This document shows positions 14,028 to 22,349 of a DNA stretch of 64,000 nucleotides, in pieces. The notes beneath the pieces are model-generated. The model ran no database searches and was not told the origin of the DNA. It saw nothing but the letters and a program-made list of their open reading frames with translations. How positions within the stretch are numbered: the stretch's first letter is position 1; the number at the start of each line of letters is the position of its first letter. Source of the stretch: JANQJA01 sp965267485 (lineage in GTDB: Bacteria; Pseudomonadota; Gammaproteobacteria; Pseudomonadales; Azotimanducaceae). Made by a program: the position numbers and the translations under genes. The stretch is taken from positions 2,108,001 through 2,172,000 of the forward strand of contig OZ254080.1 in NCBI GenBank assembly GCA_965267485.1, in the 5' to 3' direction.

Positions 14028-15488
14028 TCACTGTCGGCTCAGCTTCAGGGCGATGGGCCGCACGGTGACCGAGGCCGGGTCATCATCTTCGCCGAGTGTC
14101 CAGCCCGAGGCGATATGGCCCCGGCTGCTCGGCGGCAGGCGTCCGACCATAACGATCTTTGACTGCGGTTCGCCGTCGACGATGGCGTTGAATTCGAACT
14201 GGACACTGCGGACCGGGATGTCACTCGGATTGGCGACGATCGCGCGGACCTTGCGTTCCTCCGTGATGACCGGGCGGGCCATCAGGTAGTTCTGCGGGCG
14301 ATCGACAATGTCGAGCCGCTTGTAGGCATCCGCCGCGCGCTGAAAGATTTCGCCATTCGTATACATCGCGGCCTCGTAGTGTGCCTTTGCGGGTTCCGGG
14401 TAGAGCCCCTTGCGGTAGAGATCACCGAGATAGAGGTGGGTCAGTGCCGTGGGCAGGCGCGCCTCGCTGTCTTCGAGGTCGTCTCGTGGCGGCTTGAGAT
14501 CGCCCAGTTCTGCACCGGCGATTCCGCGTCCCAGGTAGTAGCGGTAATTGTCCGCATCGGCACTGATCGCCCGGTCGAAGTATTCACGTGCGGTCTCATA
14601 GTCCTCCTGGGCCAGCGCAATCTCACCGCGCATGCCGAGGGCGGCAGCTTCCCCGGGGCGCAGCCCGATGGCCTCGTCGGCGGCCTCGATCGCCGCGGCA
14701 AGGTCGTCGTTGCCAAGCGCATCCCGCGCCCTGTCGATCAGTTCATAGACGGGCTCGCTGGCCCGAAGATCCGCAATGCGCTGCTCCCACGCGCTGGCGT
14801 CACCGGGTTCAGCGTCGCTCGTGGCTCCGGCTGCCGGGTCCCATACATGCCGGGACGCCAGCGCACTGAGGTCTGCGTCGCTCGTCGCCAGCCGGCTCAG
14901 CAGGGCTGACCAGCCGGTCGCCGGGTATCCGGCCCGTTCGAGCAGCGTTGCCGTGAGGCGTCCCGCCGCCTGCTCGGCCGCCTGGGAGTGGGGCAGGTGG
15001 GTCGACAGGAGCGCTGCGCCTGCTTCGGGTGGCAGAAAGTTCGGTTCCCGGTTGGGCGACCGGATATCCGGAACAGGGACCGGCGTCGGTTCGACATCGG
15101 GCATGTCCTGCGCCACCGAGTGCGCAATGAGGTGGGCGAGCGCGGCGGCAAGTTCGGTCTCGCCGGCAAGCTCCGTGATGAGTCCGCGGCTCAGCACGAC
15201 CTTCCCGCCCGGTAGCGACCAGGCGCGGGGGGTCGTCGAATTCGTGACGATGAACTCCCATGGCAGATCGACTCCCGTTCCGGCAGCAATGTCGCTGCCT
15301 AATCGTGTGACAAGTGACTCACTCGCTTCTGCACCGGTGACGACACCGCCATAGGCCTGCACGGCGATGCGCAGCGTTGCCTCGCTGGCAGCGATGCGCT
15401 CTGCATCAGGTACGGAGTGCCCGGACTGACCGGCGCAGGCAGACAGGAAAACGAAAGTCGAAACGAGGGCAATCAGCTTGAAGTTCAT
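14028..15488 (-). CDS. M48-like lipoprotein with TPRs and lost catalytic Glu
   Basis: A lipobox (FVFLSAC) ends the signal peptide, so the mature 486-aa precursor product is a periplasm-facing lipoprotein. Residues 40-230 follow the M48/BepA pattern: WSLPGGKVVLSRGLI, then LAAALAHLIAHSVAQD and AEQAAGRLTATLLERAGYP. The HExxH motif reads His119-Leu-Ile-Ala-His123: both His ligands and the third ligand Glu appear kept, but the catalytic Glu is Leu. Residues of about 255-400 contain TPR-like helices (AAIEAADEAIGLRPGEAAALGMRGEIAL). BepA-type proteins handle outer-membrane protein assembly, so a chaperone or scaffold role is plausible. ATG at 15488 is chosen for the signal peptide. Confidence 0.8.
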   Translation of the reverse strand: MNFKLIALVSTFVFLSACAGQSGHSVPDAERIAASEATLRIAVQAYGGVVTGAEASESLVTRLGSDIAAGTGVDLPWEFIVTNSTTPRAWSLPGGKVVLSRGLITELAGETELAAALAHLIAHSVAQDMPDVEPTPVPVPDIRSPNREPNFLPPEAGAALLSTHLPHSQAAEQAAGRLTATLLERAGYPATGWSALLSRLATSDADLSALASRHVWDPAAGATSDAEPGDASAWEQRIADLRASEPVYELIDRARDALGNDDLAAAIEAADEAIGLRPGEAAALGMRGEIALAQEDYETAREYFDRAISADADNYRYYLGRGIAGAELGDLKPPRDDLEDSEARLPTALTHLYLGDLYRKGLYPEPAKAHYEAAMYTNGEIFQRAADAYKRLDIVDRPQNYLMARPVITEERKVRAIVANPSDIPVRSVQFEFNAIVDGEPQSKIVMVGRLPPSSRGHIASGWTLGEDDDPASVTVRPIALKLSRQ

Positions 15489-15547
15489 CGTTCGGGTTGT
15501 TCCAGGATCGGTCAAGGGGCGCAACATACACGCAATGGCGCTTCGGT

Positions 15548-15553
15548 TATAGT
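15548..15553 (+). promoter_or_regulatory. Candidate -10 element for the CYP153 gene
   Basis: TATAGT followed by GGCG lies 45 bp before the P450 ATG, which has its own ribosome-binding site GGGAGA (15588-15593). The -35 is poor (CATACA at 17-bp spacing), so the promoter may need an activator. Confidence 0.3.
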
Positions 15554-15598
15554 GGCGTATCAACGGGTTTCAAGCCTCACGTCAGTTGGGAGAATGGT

Positions 15599-16909
15599 AT
15601 GAGTGATTCGTCAATCGACAGTCTGTTCGACAGTCAGGAGAAGCGGGCGTTCGCGCTTCCGACCGGAGCGTTTCCCGATCCGGCAACCACGCCCATCGAT
15701 GACATCGACGTCAGCGACTCGCGCCTCTATCAGCAGGATGCCTGGCGCCCTTACTTCGAGCGTCTGCGCCGTGAAGACCCCGTGCACTACACCCGGGACA
15801 GTCCGTTTGGCGCCTATTGGTCGATCACCCGGCACAAGGACATCATGCACGTCGAGACGCACCCGGAAGTCTTCTCATCATTCCCGACGATTGCGATCGG
15901 TGACAGTCCGAACGAGGAGTACATCGAGAATTTCATCGCCATGGACCCGCCGAGGCATGACCAGCAGCGCAAGACCGTGACGCCGGTCGTGGCACCGCGC
16001 AACCTGTCGCTGCTCGAACCTGTCATCCGCGGGCACGCGGCAGACATTCTCGATGCCCTGCCGGCGGACGGCGTCGAGTTCGACTGGGTAGACTCGGTCT
16101 CGATTGAACTGACGACCCGGATGCTCGCGACCCTGTTCGACTTTCCGTTCGAGGATCGGCGAAAACTGACTTACTGGTCGGACATTTCCATCGGCTCCCC
16201 CGAAACCACAGGTATGGACGAAGCCTACAGTCGTGAGGAAGTCCAGGCGGGCCTGACCGATCTCGCCAATACGTTCATGGGCCTCTGGGCAGAACGGGCT
16301 GCCATGGACCCGGCCGGACGGACAGATCTCATCTCGATGCTCGCGCACAGTGAAGACACCCGCGACATGATTAACCGGCCGCTCGAGTTTCTCGGCAACA
16401 TCATGCTGCTGATTGTTGGCGGAAACGACACGACGCGGAACTCCATTTCGGGCGGCGTGCTCGCCCTCAATCAGTTCCCCGACGAGTACGAGAAGCTGCG
16501 TCGCGATACGACGCTCATACCGAACATGGTGTCAGAGATCATTCGGTGGCAAACGCCGGTGCTGCACATGCGCCGAACCGTCAAGTCAGACTACGAGTAT
16601 GAGGGCAAGACCTTTCGGGCTGGCGACAAGGTGGTGCTCTGGTACATCTCGGGCAATCGCGATGAAAGCGCCCACGATGATCCGGACCGGCTCATCATCG
16701 ACCGGAAGACGGCGCGCCAGCATGTTTCGTTCGGTTTCGGCGTTCACCGCTGCATGGGCAATCGGCTGGCGGAAATGCAGCTGCGCATCGTCTGGGATGA
16801 GATCATGAAGCGGTTCGAGCGTGTTGAGGTCACCGGGCCCGAAACCCGCCTGAAGTCGAATTTCATTCGCGGGATCAGGGAGCTTCCGGTCAGGCTGACG
16901 CGCCGCTGA
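15599..16909 (+). CDS. cyp153: Cytochrome P450, CYP153-type alkane/fatty-acid hydroxylase
   Basis: CYP153 enzymes hydroxylate the terminal carbon of n-alkanes and related chains using electrons from ferredoxin and ferredoxin reductase. The I-helix GGNDTTRNSISGG (Asn276-Thr279), EIIR of the K-helix (Glu313-Arg316), the substrate-recognition segment WQTPVLHMRRTVK and the heme loop FGFGVHRCMGNRLAEMQ with axial Cys385 all match that family closely. It has no membrane anchor and should be cytosolic. ATG at 15599 is supported by GGGAGA 6 bp upstream. No ferredoxin or reductase gene is nearby, so partners must be elsewhere. Its 3' end overlaps the convergent hydrolase gene by 20 bp. Confidence 0.92.
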   Translation: MSDSSIDSLFDSQEKRAFALPTGAFPDPATTPIDDIDVSDSRLYQQDAWRPYFERLRREDPVHYTRDSPFGAYWSITRHKDIMHVETHPEVFSSFPTIAIGDSPNEEYIENFIAMDPPRHDQQRKTVTPVVAPRNLSLLEPVIRGHAADILDALPADGVEFDWVDSVSIELTTRMLATLFDFPFEDRRKLTYWSDISIGSPETTGMDEAYSREEVQAGLTDLANTFMGLWAERAAMDPAGRTDLISMLAHSEDTRDMINRPLEFLGNIMLLIVGGNDTTRNSISGGVLALNQFPDEYEKLRRDTTLIPNMVSEIIRWQTPVLHMRRTVKSDYEYEGKTFRAGDKVVLWYISGNRDESAHDDPDRLIIDRKTARQHVSFGFGVHRCMGNRLAEMQLRIVWDEIMKRFERVEVTGPETRLKSNFIRGIRELPVRLTRR

Positions 16910-17555
16910 TCGAGTCGACGAAGCCGCGCGAGACTCGCGCCGCCTCAACGTAGACATCCTCGGTGGATGTCCTTGATCGTTTGAGTGGCTTGAAACTGTG
17001 ATCGGCGGTATCGATTTCATGCAACCGCGCAAGCGGCAGGTCTGCGATGACATGCTGCAGGGTGGCGGTGTCGGCAAGTGCGTCCCGTGTTCCGGAAACG
17101 AAGAGCTGGGGCAGGGCGATATCTGGCAGATGTGCGGCGCGCTTCGTACCCGTCTTGCCGGCGGGGTGGAGCGGAAACGAAAAGTAGATGAGACCCCGCA
17201 GTGCTGCCTCCGGGCCATGGGCGGCATAGTGCGAGGCCATACGTCCTCCGAACGAGTGCCCCCCGAGCAGTAGCGGTAGTGTCGACATACGCGCGGCGAG
17301 CGCCACGGCATTCGCTATCGTGTCTACGCAAACGTCGACCGGGTCCGTGCGATTGCCGCCCGCCTCCTTGAACGGGAAGTTGAATCGCAAGGTGCCGATA
17401 CCCTCGCTCGCGAGCGCGTCCGCAAGGCTTTCCATGTGGTGGTGCCGCATGTCGGCACCGGCACCGTGTCCGAGGACCAACAGCGCGACCGCGCCTGGCG
17501 GCAGTTGCATGAGCGTCGAGACGGATCCCCGTGGCGTATTGATTGTTTCGTTCAT
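16890..17555 (-). CDS. Alpha/beta-fold hydrolase
   Basis: A 221-residue serine hydrolase of the 'alpha/beta family hydrolase' group. The nucleophile elbow GGHSFGGRMAS, an acid in SGTRDALAD and the base in DTADHSFKPL make a complete Ser-Asp-His triad. The GHGAGADMRHHHMESLADAL segment near the N-terminus, with its oxyanion-hole Gly-His-Gly, is characteristic of this group. The substrate is unknown. It ends a minus-strand series (FMN reductase, sigma, anti-sigma, hydrolase), starting 5 bp after the anti-sigma stop, so it may belong to the sigma operon. It overlaps cyp153 tail to tail by 20 bp. Confidence 0.82.
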   Translation of the reverse strand: MNETINTPRGSVSTLMQLPPGAVALLVLGHGAGADMRHHHMESLADALASEGIGTLRFNFPFKEAGGNRTDPVDVCVDTIANAVALAARMSTLPLLLGGHSFGGRMASHYAAHGPEAALRGLIYFSFPLHPAGKTGTKRAAHLPDIALPQLFVSGTRDALADTATLQHVIADLPLARLHEIDTADHSFKPLKRSRTSTEDVYVEAARVSRGFVDSISGASA

Positions 17556-17560
17556 TATCC

Positions 17561-18265
17561 CTAGTCGCCTGGCAGGGTCGCGGGTGCGCCCATTCGGCTC
17601 ATGATCTGGCGGAGTCGCTGCGTCCGGGAGGCATCCGGCGAGAGCACGGCAACCGCGCCGAAATCCGTTGGCTCGATGATTCCTTCCCAGCCATCACTCG
17701 CGAATGTGTGTGGTGCATCGACGCCAAATGGCGTCAGCAGGACCGTGAACTCCTCATCACCGTCACGCACGATGAGGTGGGCGACGAGTCTGTCGTCAAT
17801 GACGCACGGATGCGCGTGCAGGACCTGCTCGAAGCCGATGCTGGCCTCGATACCGGCCTCGGCGATCGCCGCCGCCACGGCGCCGGCGTCGAGATAGGTC
17901 GTTCGTCCGGACACGAGCATCTCCTCGAATCCGACATGGGCAACAAGCTTCTCGTCGAGGGTCGATGGCGGTGTGCGGGTCACCGCAGTGATCAGGACCG
18001 CGACAGCCAACAGCGATGCCGCAATGCCCAGCCACTGCCAGCGCTTTGCCCCACGGGAGGACTGGAAAGACTGCCTGAGCATGATCTTCGCATCGAGGTT
18101 TTCGGGCAGCGGGACATCGATGGCACGGCGAAGTCCGTCGTCCAGTTCGAGCAACTCGGCGCTGAATTGACGGCAGTGCTGACACTCCCGCGCGTGCGCC
18201 ACCAGCGCCTCGTCAGTATCGTCCGGTGCGGTCAGCTTGCGGCGTCGAAATTCAAGGCAGTTCAT
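17561..18265 (-). CDS. Membrane anti-sigma factor with HxxxCxxC motif
   Basis: The N-terminal cytosolic domain has the zinc-binding anti-sigma signature His-x3-Cys-x2-Cys (HARECQHC), followed by one membrane segment near residues 78-97 (WLGIAASLLAVAVLITAVT) and a periplasmic domain of about 135 residues. It resembles DUF3379-type anti-sigma factors of Gammaproteobacteria. It should hold the adjacent ECF sigma factor at the membrane until a periplasmic signal arrives. The start codon lies within the sigma gene (14-bp overlap), which indicates translational coupling. The periplasmic part contains a paired sequence around VLHAHPCVIDD whose ligand is unknown. Confidence 0.87.
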   Translation of the reverse strand: MNCLEFRRRKLTAPDDTDEALVAHARECQHCRQFSAELLELDDGLRRAIDVPLPENLDAKIMLRQSFQSSRGAKRWQWLGIAASLLAVAVLITAVTRTPPSTLDEKLVAHVGFEEMLVSGRTTYLDAGAVAAAIAEAGIEASIGFEQVLHAHPCVIDDRLVAHLIVRDGDEEFTVLLTPFGVDAPHTFASDGWEGIIEPTDFGAVAVLSPDASRTQRLRQIMSRMGAPATLPGD

Positions 18266-18764
18266 TTGATACTCCCGGCTCGTCTCCTTCCAGCATCGTC
18301 TTCAGTTTCTGGCGTGCGCGGAACAGCCGTGTTGCCACGGTGTTGCGAGGCAGATCGACCATTGCCGCAATCTCCTCGAGGCTGTATCCCTCGATCACCT
18401 GCAGGATCAGCGGCTCCCGATACTTGAGCGGTAGCGCTCGGAGCGCATTTCGCAGTGCCAGCACCTCAGGGCGTGCATCGAACTCTTCGCGCTCGGTGGG
18501 AATGGTCTCCATTTCCACGTCGCTGTAGTCGAGTTGCTTGCGCTCGAATCGCCGGGCGTTCTCGCGGCGGCAAATGGTGGTGAGCCAGCTCTTGGCGGCG
18601 GCGTCGCTCTCAAGCGAATCGAAGAAGCGCCAGGCCCGCATGAAGGTTTCCTGTACGAGATCCTCGGCAATCTGCCGATCGCCCGCCAGCCAGTACGCAT
18701 ACCGGAACAGCCAGCCGCTGTAGGCTGACACGAGATGGTTGAAGCGGGCCTGATCTTCGGTCAT
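18252..18764 (-). CDS. ECF-family RNA polymerase sigma factor
   Basis: The 170-residue protein has region 2 (WLFRYAYWLAGDRQIAEDLVQETFMRAWRFFD) with the typical DLVQETF -10-recognition helix, and region 4 (LRALPLKYREPLILQVIEGYSLEEIAAMVDLPRNTVATRLFRARQ) with its helix-turn-helix. Regions 1.1 and 3 are absent, as expected for ECF factors. Its partner anti-sigma gene follows with a 14-bp overlap. It probably directs its own operon, but I could not recognise a repeated ECF promoter. The upstream FMN reductase gene is 35 bp away in the same direction and may be co-transcribed. Confidence 0.92.
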   Translation of the reverse strand: MTEDQARFNHLVSAYSGWLFRYAYWLAGDRQIAEDLVQETFMRAWRFFDSLESDAAAKSWLTTICRRENARRFERKQLDYSDVEMETIPTEREEFDARPEVLALRNALRALPLKYREPLILQVIEGYSLEEIAAMVDLPRNTVATRLFRARQKLKTMLEGDEPGVSNELP

Positions 18765-18799
18765 GTCCTATTGACCCGGTTTGTCGGGCAAATCTTCCG

Positions 18800-19369
18800 T
18801 CAGCGCATTCGAGCGGTCATGTCGATGAGTTTGTCGATGGCGCCGCCGGCGCGCTTGGTCAGATTCTCATCCGCAAACCCGCCATCGTCGGCAAACGCGC
18901 TCATGGCACCCGGGACGGAGACGCCCTGGGGAATGACGAGACAGCCGATACCTGCGAGCATTGTGCGCAGATGTCCGGCTGCTCTCATGCCGCCGAACCC
19001 GCCGGGAGAGGCGCTGGCGATCAGCACAACCTTGTCACGAAATGGCGACAGATCGGGCCGGGCGCCGTCGGTGCGGCTGCACCAGTCGATGGCATTCAGC
19101 AGCAGCGGGGTCATGAAGCCGTTGTACTCCGGACACCCGATGATCACGCCCTCGGCCTCGAGCAGCATGTCCCGGAGCTTTGCCGCGCCGGCGGGGAGAC
19201 CGTCACGTGCCTCGAGATCGCCATCGTAGATCGGCATGGCGAGTTCGCCGAGATCGGCCCGGGAGACGCTTGCGCCCTTGCTCGTGGCGATGGCAGCGAG
19301 GCAGTCAACGGTCATCCGGTTGAGTGAGCCGTCGCGGGTGCTGCCGGAAAAGGCGAGGATTCTGGTCAT
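18800..19369 (-). CDS. NAD(P)H-dependent FMN reductase
   Basis: A flavodoxin-fold reductase (189 aa). ILAFSGSTRDGSLNRMT is the FMN phosphate-binding loop, EGVIIGCPEYNGFMTPLLLNAIDWCSR is the conserved substrate/flavin segment (CPEYN), and KVVLIASASPGGFGG completes the FMN site. It should reduce FMN or quinones with NAD(P)H. It is divergent from the MFS transporter gene. Whether it belongs to the sigma operon downstream depends on a terminator that I do not see in the 35-bp gap. Confidence 0.87.
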   Translation of the reverse strand: MTRILAFSGSTRDGSLNRMTVDCLAAIATSKGASVSRADLGELAMPIYDGDLEARDGLPAGAAKLRDMLLEAEGVIIGCPEYNGFMTPLLLNAIDWCSRTDGARPDLSPFRDKVVLIASASPGGFGGMRAAGHLRTMLAGIGCLVIPQGVSVPGAMSAFADDGGFADENLTKRAGGAIDKLIDMTARMR

Positions 19370-19404
19370 CTTGGTTCCTTGTCTTTGCGCTGATACCGCT
19401 ATGG

Positions 19405-19418
19405 TACAGTAGCGCGCG
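19405..19418 (+). promoter_or_regulatory. Candidate -10 for a leaderless MFS transcript
   Basis: TACAGT at 19405-19410 is followed by AGCGCGC and then the GTG start at 19418, so transcription would begin at about the start codon. No Shine-Dalgarno sequence precedes the GTG and no good -35 is visible. Confidence 0.3.
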
Positions 19419-20620
19419 TGTTCTACGGCTGGAAAATAGTCGCCGCGCTCTTCGTGGTGCTGACGATCACGTCGGGTCTCGGGTTCTACTACCAGTCCGT
19501 GTTGATCGACGCCCTCGGAGAGAAGGGCTTCGAGATATCGGACGCTTCGATGAGCGTTTCGATCTTTTTCCTGTCGGGCGGGCTGTTTGGTCCGCTCCTC
19601 GCTGCCTTCATCGAACGAATCGATGTGCGCGTCGCCATGATCTCCGGCGGCATCGTTGGTGGCATCGCGATCTTCCTGATCGGACAGGCCACCGACATTA
19701 CCCAGGTCTACGCGTTTCAGTGCCTGTTCGGATTGGCCTTCAGTGCGGCGGGACTCCTGCCGGCAACCACGCTCATTGCCCGGTGGTTCGAAGCTCGACG
19801 CGCGGCGGCCCTGTCGATCGCGTCCACCGGGCTCTCGGTGGGCGGCGTTGTCGTGACCCCGCTCAGCGCCGCGCTGATCGGGACTGTGGGATTCGAGCAG
19901 GCATCGCTCTGGCTCGGCATCGCGTTCACCCTCGGCGTCGTACCGCTTTCAGGCTGGGTATTGCGGGCATCGCCGGGGGCGGTGGGGCTCGCGCCGGACG
20001 GTGGCGAGGTGGAGACGGGCGAACCGGCGCCGATCGCAGGTACGTCATTCTCCGACGCCATCCGTGGTGGATACTTCTGGGGGCTCGGGATCGCCTGGGT
20101 CTTCGTCATGCTGGCCCAGGTCGGTGGCATCGCCCACCAGTACGGACTCGTCAGCGATCGTCTGCAGGCGGGGATTGCACCGTTCGCGCTCGGCGTGCTG
20201 CCGCTGTTCAGTATTCTCGGCCGGCTTGGCGGCGGCTTCGTTCTGGATCGCGGCGTACCGGCGCGTGCGTTCACGCTGGCCATGATGGTGTTGCAGGCGC
20301 TTGCACTCACGCTCATGGGCCTTGGCGAGCATCCTGCCATGCTGCTGGCGGGGCTGGCGTTGTTTGGTGTGACCGTGGGCAACCTGCTGATGCTGCAGCC
20401 ACTGCTGATCGCCGAGGCCTACGGGTCGCTACATTATGCCCGCATCTATTCCATCAACAATGTGCTGACCATGATTGGCGTATCGGTGGGCCCGTTGGCG
20501 ATGGGCTGGATCCTGGCTGCCGACGGTGGCTATGCGAGTGCCTATCTGCTGGCCGTCGCGTCTGCCGGCGTCGCCTGCGCCGTGTTTCTGGTGTCGCGGC
20601 CGCCGCGGAAGGCTGCTTGA
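19418..20620 (+). CDS. MFS transporter (400 aa)
   Basis: Twelve hydrophobic segments in two groups of six, typical of the major facilitator superfamily. The first starts at residue 1 (FYGWKIVAALFVVLTITSG). The loop between helices 2 and 3 reads GGLFGPLLAAFIERIDVR, a variant of motif A. A cytoplasmic loop around residue 195 separates the halves. The overall pattern is close to the oxalate/formate or monocarboxylate antiporter branch, suggesting organic-acid transport; the substrate is not determinable. GTG start at 19418. The stop is followed by a 71-bp AT-rich gap before the DUF35 gene. Confidence 0.87.
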   Translation: MFYGWKIVAALFVVLTITSGLGFYYQSVLIDALGEKGFEISDASMSVSIFFLSGGLFGPLLAAFIERIDVRVAMISGGIVGGIAIFLIGQATDITQVYAFQCLFGLAFSAAGLLPATTLIARWFEARRAAALSIASTGLSVGGVVVTPLSAALIGTVGFEQASLWLGIAFTLGVVPLSGWVLRASPGAVGLAPDGGEVETGEPAPIAGTSFSDAIRGGYFWGLGIAWVFVMLAQVGGIAHQYGLVSDRLQAGIAPFALGVLPLFSILGRLGGGFVLDRGVPARAFTLAMMVLQALALTLMGLGEHPAMLLAGLALFGVTVGNLLMLQPLLIAEAYGSLHYARIYSINNVLTMIGVSVGPLAMGWILAADGGYASAYLLAVASAGVACAVFLVSRPPRKAA

Positions 20621-20691
20621 ATGTCACTGAGCCATGGGTTTACCCTAGCGCAACAAATTTTATTACCAACCAATAGATCGACGAGGACGAT

Positions 20692-21123
20692 ATGTCGGAA
20701 CAAGCAGAAGCGACCGGGCCACTCCCGGTAGTGGACTGGCTGAAGTTGCCCGAGGGCGGCGATCCATACCTGGAAGGCCACAAGTGTGGGGAGTGCGGTT
20801 CCGTATTCCTCGGAGAACGAAGCGTCTGTTCGAGCTGTGGAGCGCGCGACAAGCTGGCACCGACGAAGCTGTCCAACAAGGGCAAGCTCTACTCCTATTC
20901 CATCGTGTACCGGAGCTTCCCGGGTATCGAGGTGCCCTACATTTCGGCCATCGTCGATCTCGAAGGCGGCGGTACGGTGAAGGGCAACCTGATCGGCGTC
21001 GAGCCTGATCCCGAGAATCTCGAATTCGACATGCCTGTCGAGGTCGTCTTCGACGACGCACTCGGTCGCAAGGACAAGGATGGCAACAGCTATATCAGTT
21101 ACTTTTTCAAGCCCGCGGCCTGA
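20692..21123 (+). CDS. Zn-ribbon/OB-fold DUF35 protein, thiolase partner
   Basis: The rubredoxin-like zinc ribbon has CGECG and CSSCG (two CxxC, residues 30-45), followed by an OB-fold (KLYSYSIVYRSFPGIEVPYISAIVDLEGGGTVKGNLIGVEPD). DUF35 proteins act as partners of SCP2/lipid-transfer-type thiolases or aldolases by occluding or feeding the active site. A thiolase gene follows 21 bp downstream, so they probably form a complex. ATG at 20692 is preceded by GAGGAC. The 71-bp upstream region is AT-rich (caacaaattttattaccaac) in contrast to the surrounding sequence and may hold the promoter (TACCCT at 20641 followed by AGCG). Confidence 0.88.
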   Translation: MSEQAEATGPLPVVDWLKLPEGGDPYLEGHKCGECGSVFLGERSVCSSCGARDKLAPTKLSNKGKLYSYSIVYRSFPGIEVPYISAIVDLEGGGTVKGNLIGVEPDPENLEFDMPVEVVFDDALGRKDKDGNSYISYFFKPAA

Positions 21124-21144
21124 GCCACGGCGAGGAGGATCCAA

Positions 21145-22287
21145 ATGAGCGATGTATATGTAGTAGGCGTGGACATGATCAAGTTCGGCCGTTTCCCCGA
21201 CCGGACCGTTCCCCAGATCGGCGCTGAAGCCGCCCTGATGGCACTCGACGATGCCGGACTCAAGATCTCCGACATGCAGGCGCTGTACTGCGGGAATCTG
21301 GGCCAGGCCAATGCCATGGTCGGCCAGCGAATACTGCAGGAAATCGGCCAGACCGGCATTGGCGTCGTTAACTGCGCCAATGCCTGTGCGACGGGCGCAA
21401 CCGCGTTCCGCGAGGCCTGGATGTCGATCAAGGCCGGCGTCAATGACGTCGTGCTCGCCGTTGGTGTCGAGCAGATGGGCAAGGGCCTGCTGGGCGGTGC
21501 CGGTGGCGGTGCCGGGATTCCGAAAGAAGGTCTGCTGGGTTCGGGCACGATGCCCGCGGTCTTCGCTGAGGCCGGCATGGAGCACGCACGCAAGTACGGC
21601 ACAACGTTCGAGCAGTTCGCCAAGGTCTCGGTCAAGAACCATCACCATTCGACGCTGAACCCGAAGGCGATGTACCAGATCGAAACCCCGCTCGATACCG
21701 TCATGAATGCCGAAATGATCTCGTACCCGAATACGAAGCTGATGTGCTCGGTGAACGTCGACGGCGCCGCCGCGGCGGTACTGGTATCCGAGAAGAAGGC
21801 GAAGGAACTCGGCATGGGCCGCGCCGTCAAGGTGCGTGCCTCGGTACTGACCTCTGACCCGTACAGCGACCGTGACCTGGTCATGCCCGACGTCAACCAG
21901 CTGACGCGCAATGCGGCCGCGAAGGCGTATGAAATGGCGGGCGTTGGCCCCGAGGATATCGATCTCGTCGAACTGCACGATTGCTTTGCCACGGCGGAGA
22001 TCCTGCACTACGAGAACCTGCAGCTTTGCGGTGACGGCGAAGCCGGCCAGATGATCGATACCGGCGCGACCGCGCTGGGCGGCAAGATCCCGGTCAACGT
22101 TTCCGGCGGCCTGCTGTCGAAAGGTCATCCGCTCGGAGCGACCGGCATTGCCAACATCTACGAGGTCGCCACCCACCTGCGGGGTGAAGCTGACAAGCGT
22201 CAGGTGGAAGGCGCGAAGCTTGGCATGACCCACGTGATCGGCCTGGGCAGCGCCTGCGCCATTCACATCCTCGAAAAGGCAGCCTGA
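21145..22287 (+). CDS. Thiolase-superfamily lipid-transfer-type acyltransferase/aldolase
   Basis: A 380-residue thiolase-fold protein. The nucleophilic Cys81 lies in NCANACATG, the His of VELHDCFATAE and the GGLLSKGHPLGATG loop complete the active site, and the C-terminal motif is GLGSACAIHIL rather than the CxGGGxG of biosynthetic thiolases. This pattern and the DUF35 neighbour point to SCP-x/Ltp-type enzymes, which cleave 3-oxoacyl-CoA or act as retro-aldolases on branched or sterol side chains. Strong Shine-Dalgarno GAGGAGG is 8 bp upstream of ATG. A terminator follows. It could take products of the nearby acyl-CoA dehydrogenases; the exact substrate is unknown. Confidence 0.88.
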   Translation: MSDVYVVGVDMIKFGRFPDRTVPQIGAEAALMALDDAGLKISDMQALYCGNLGQANAMVGQRILQEIGQTGIGVVNCANACATGATAFREAWMSIKAGVNDVVLAVGVEQMGKGLLGGAGGGAGIPKEGLLGSGTMPAVFAEAGMEHARKYGTTFEQFAKVSVKNHHHSTLNPKAMYQIETPLDTVMNAEMISYPNTKLMCSVNVDGAAAAVLVSEKKAKELGMGRAVKVRASVLTSDPYSDRDLVMPDVNQLTRNAAAKAYEMAGVGPEDIDLVELHDCFATAEILHYENLQLCGDGEAGQMIDTGATALGGKIPVNVSGGLLSKGHPLGATGIANIYEVATHLRGEADKRQVEGAKLGMTHVIGLGSACAIHILEKAA

Positions 22288-22309
22288 TTCAGGCTCGCTG
22301 AACCCCGAC

Positions 22310-22330
22310 GGGCCGGCATCTCGCCGGCCC
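22310..22330 (+). terminator. Terminator after the thiolase gene
   Basis: Perfect 8-bp stem (GGGCCGGC 22310-22317, GCCGGCCC 22323-22330), 5-nt loop, then GCTCGTTTC. The T-tract is weak but the stem is very stable. Confidence 0.7.
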
Positions 22331-22349
22331 GCTCGTTTCAGATCCCGCC

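Noticed and set aside
19324..20676. Alternative frame overlapping the MFS transporter
   Set aside because: The translation is Arg-rich and lacks hydrophobic segments, whereas the frame at 19418-20620 has twelve TM helices.
20542..22266. Minus-strand open frame of 574 codons opposite DUF35 and the thiolase
   Set aside because: Both plus-strand genes are confidently identified. The antisense frame has no motif, domain or ribosome-binding site.
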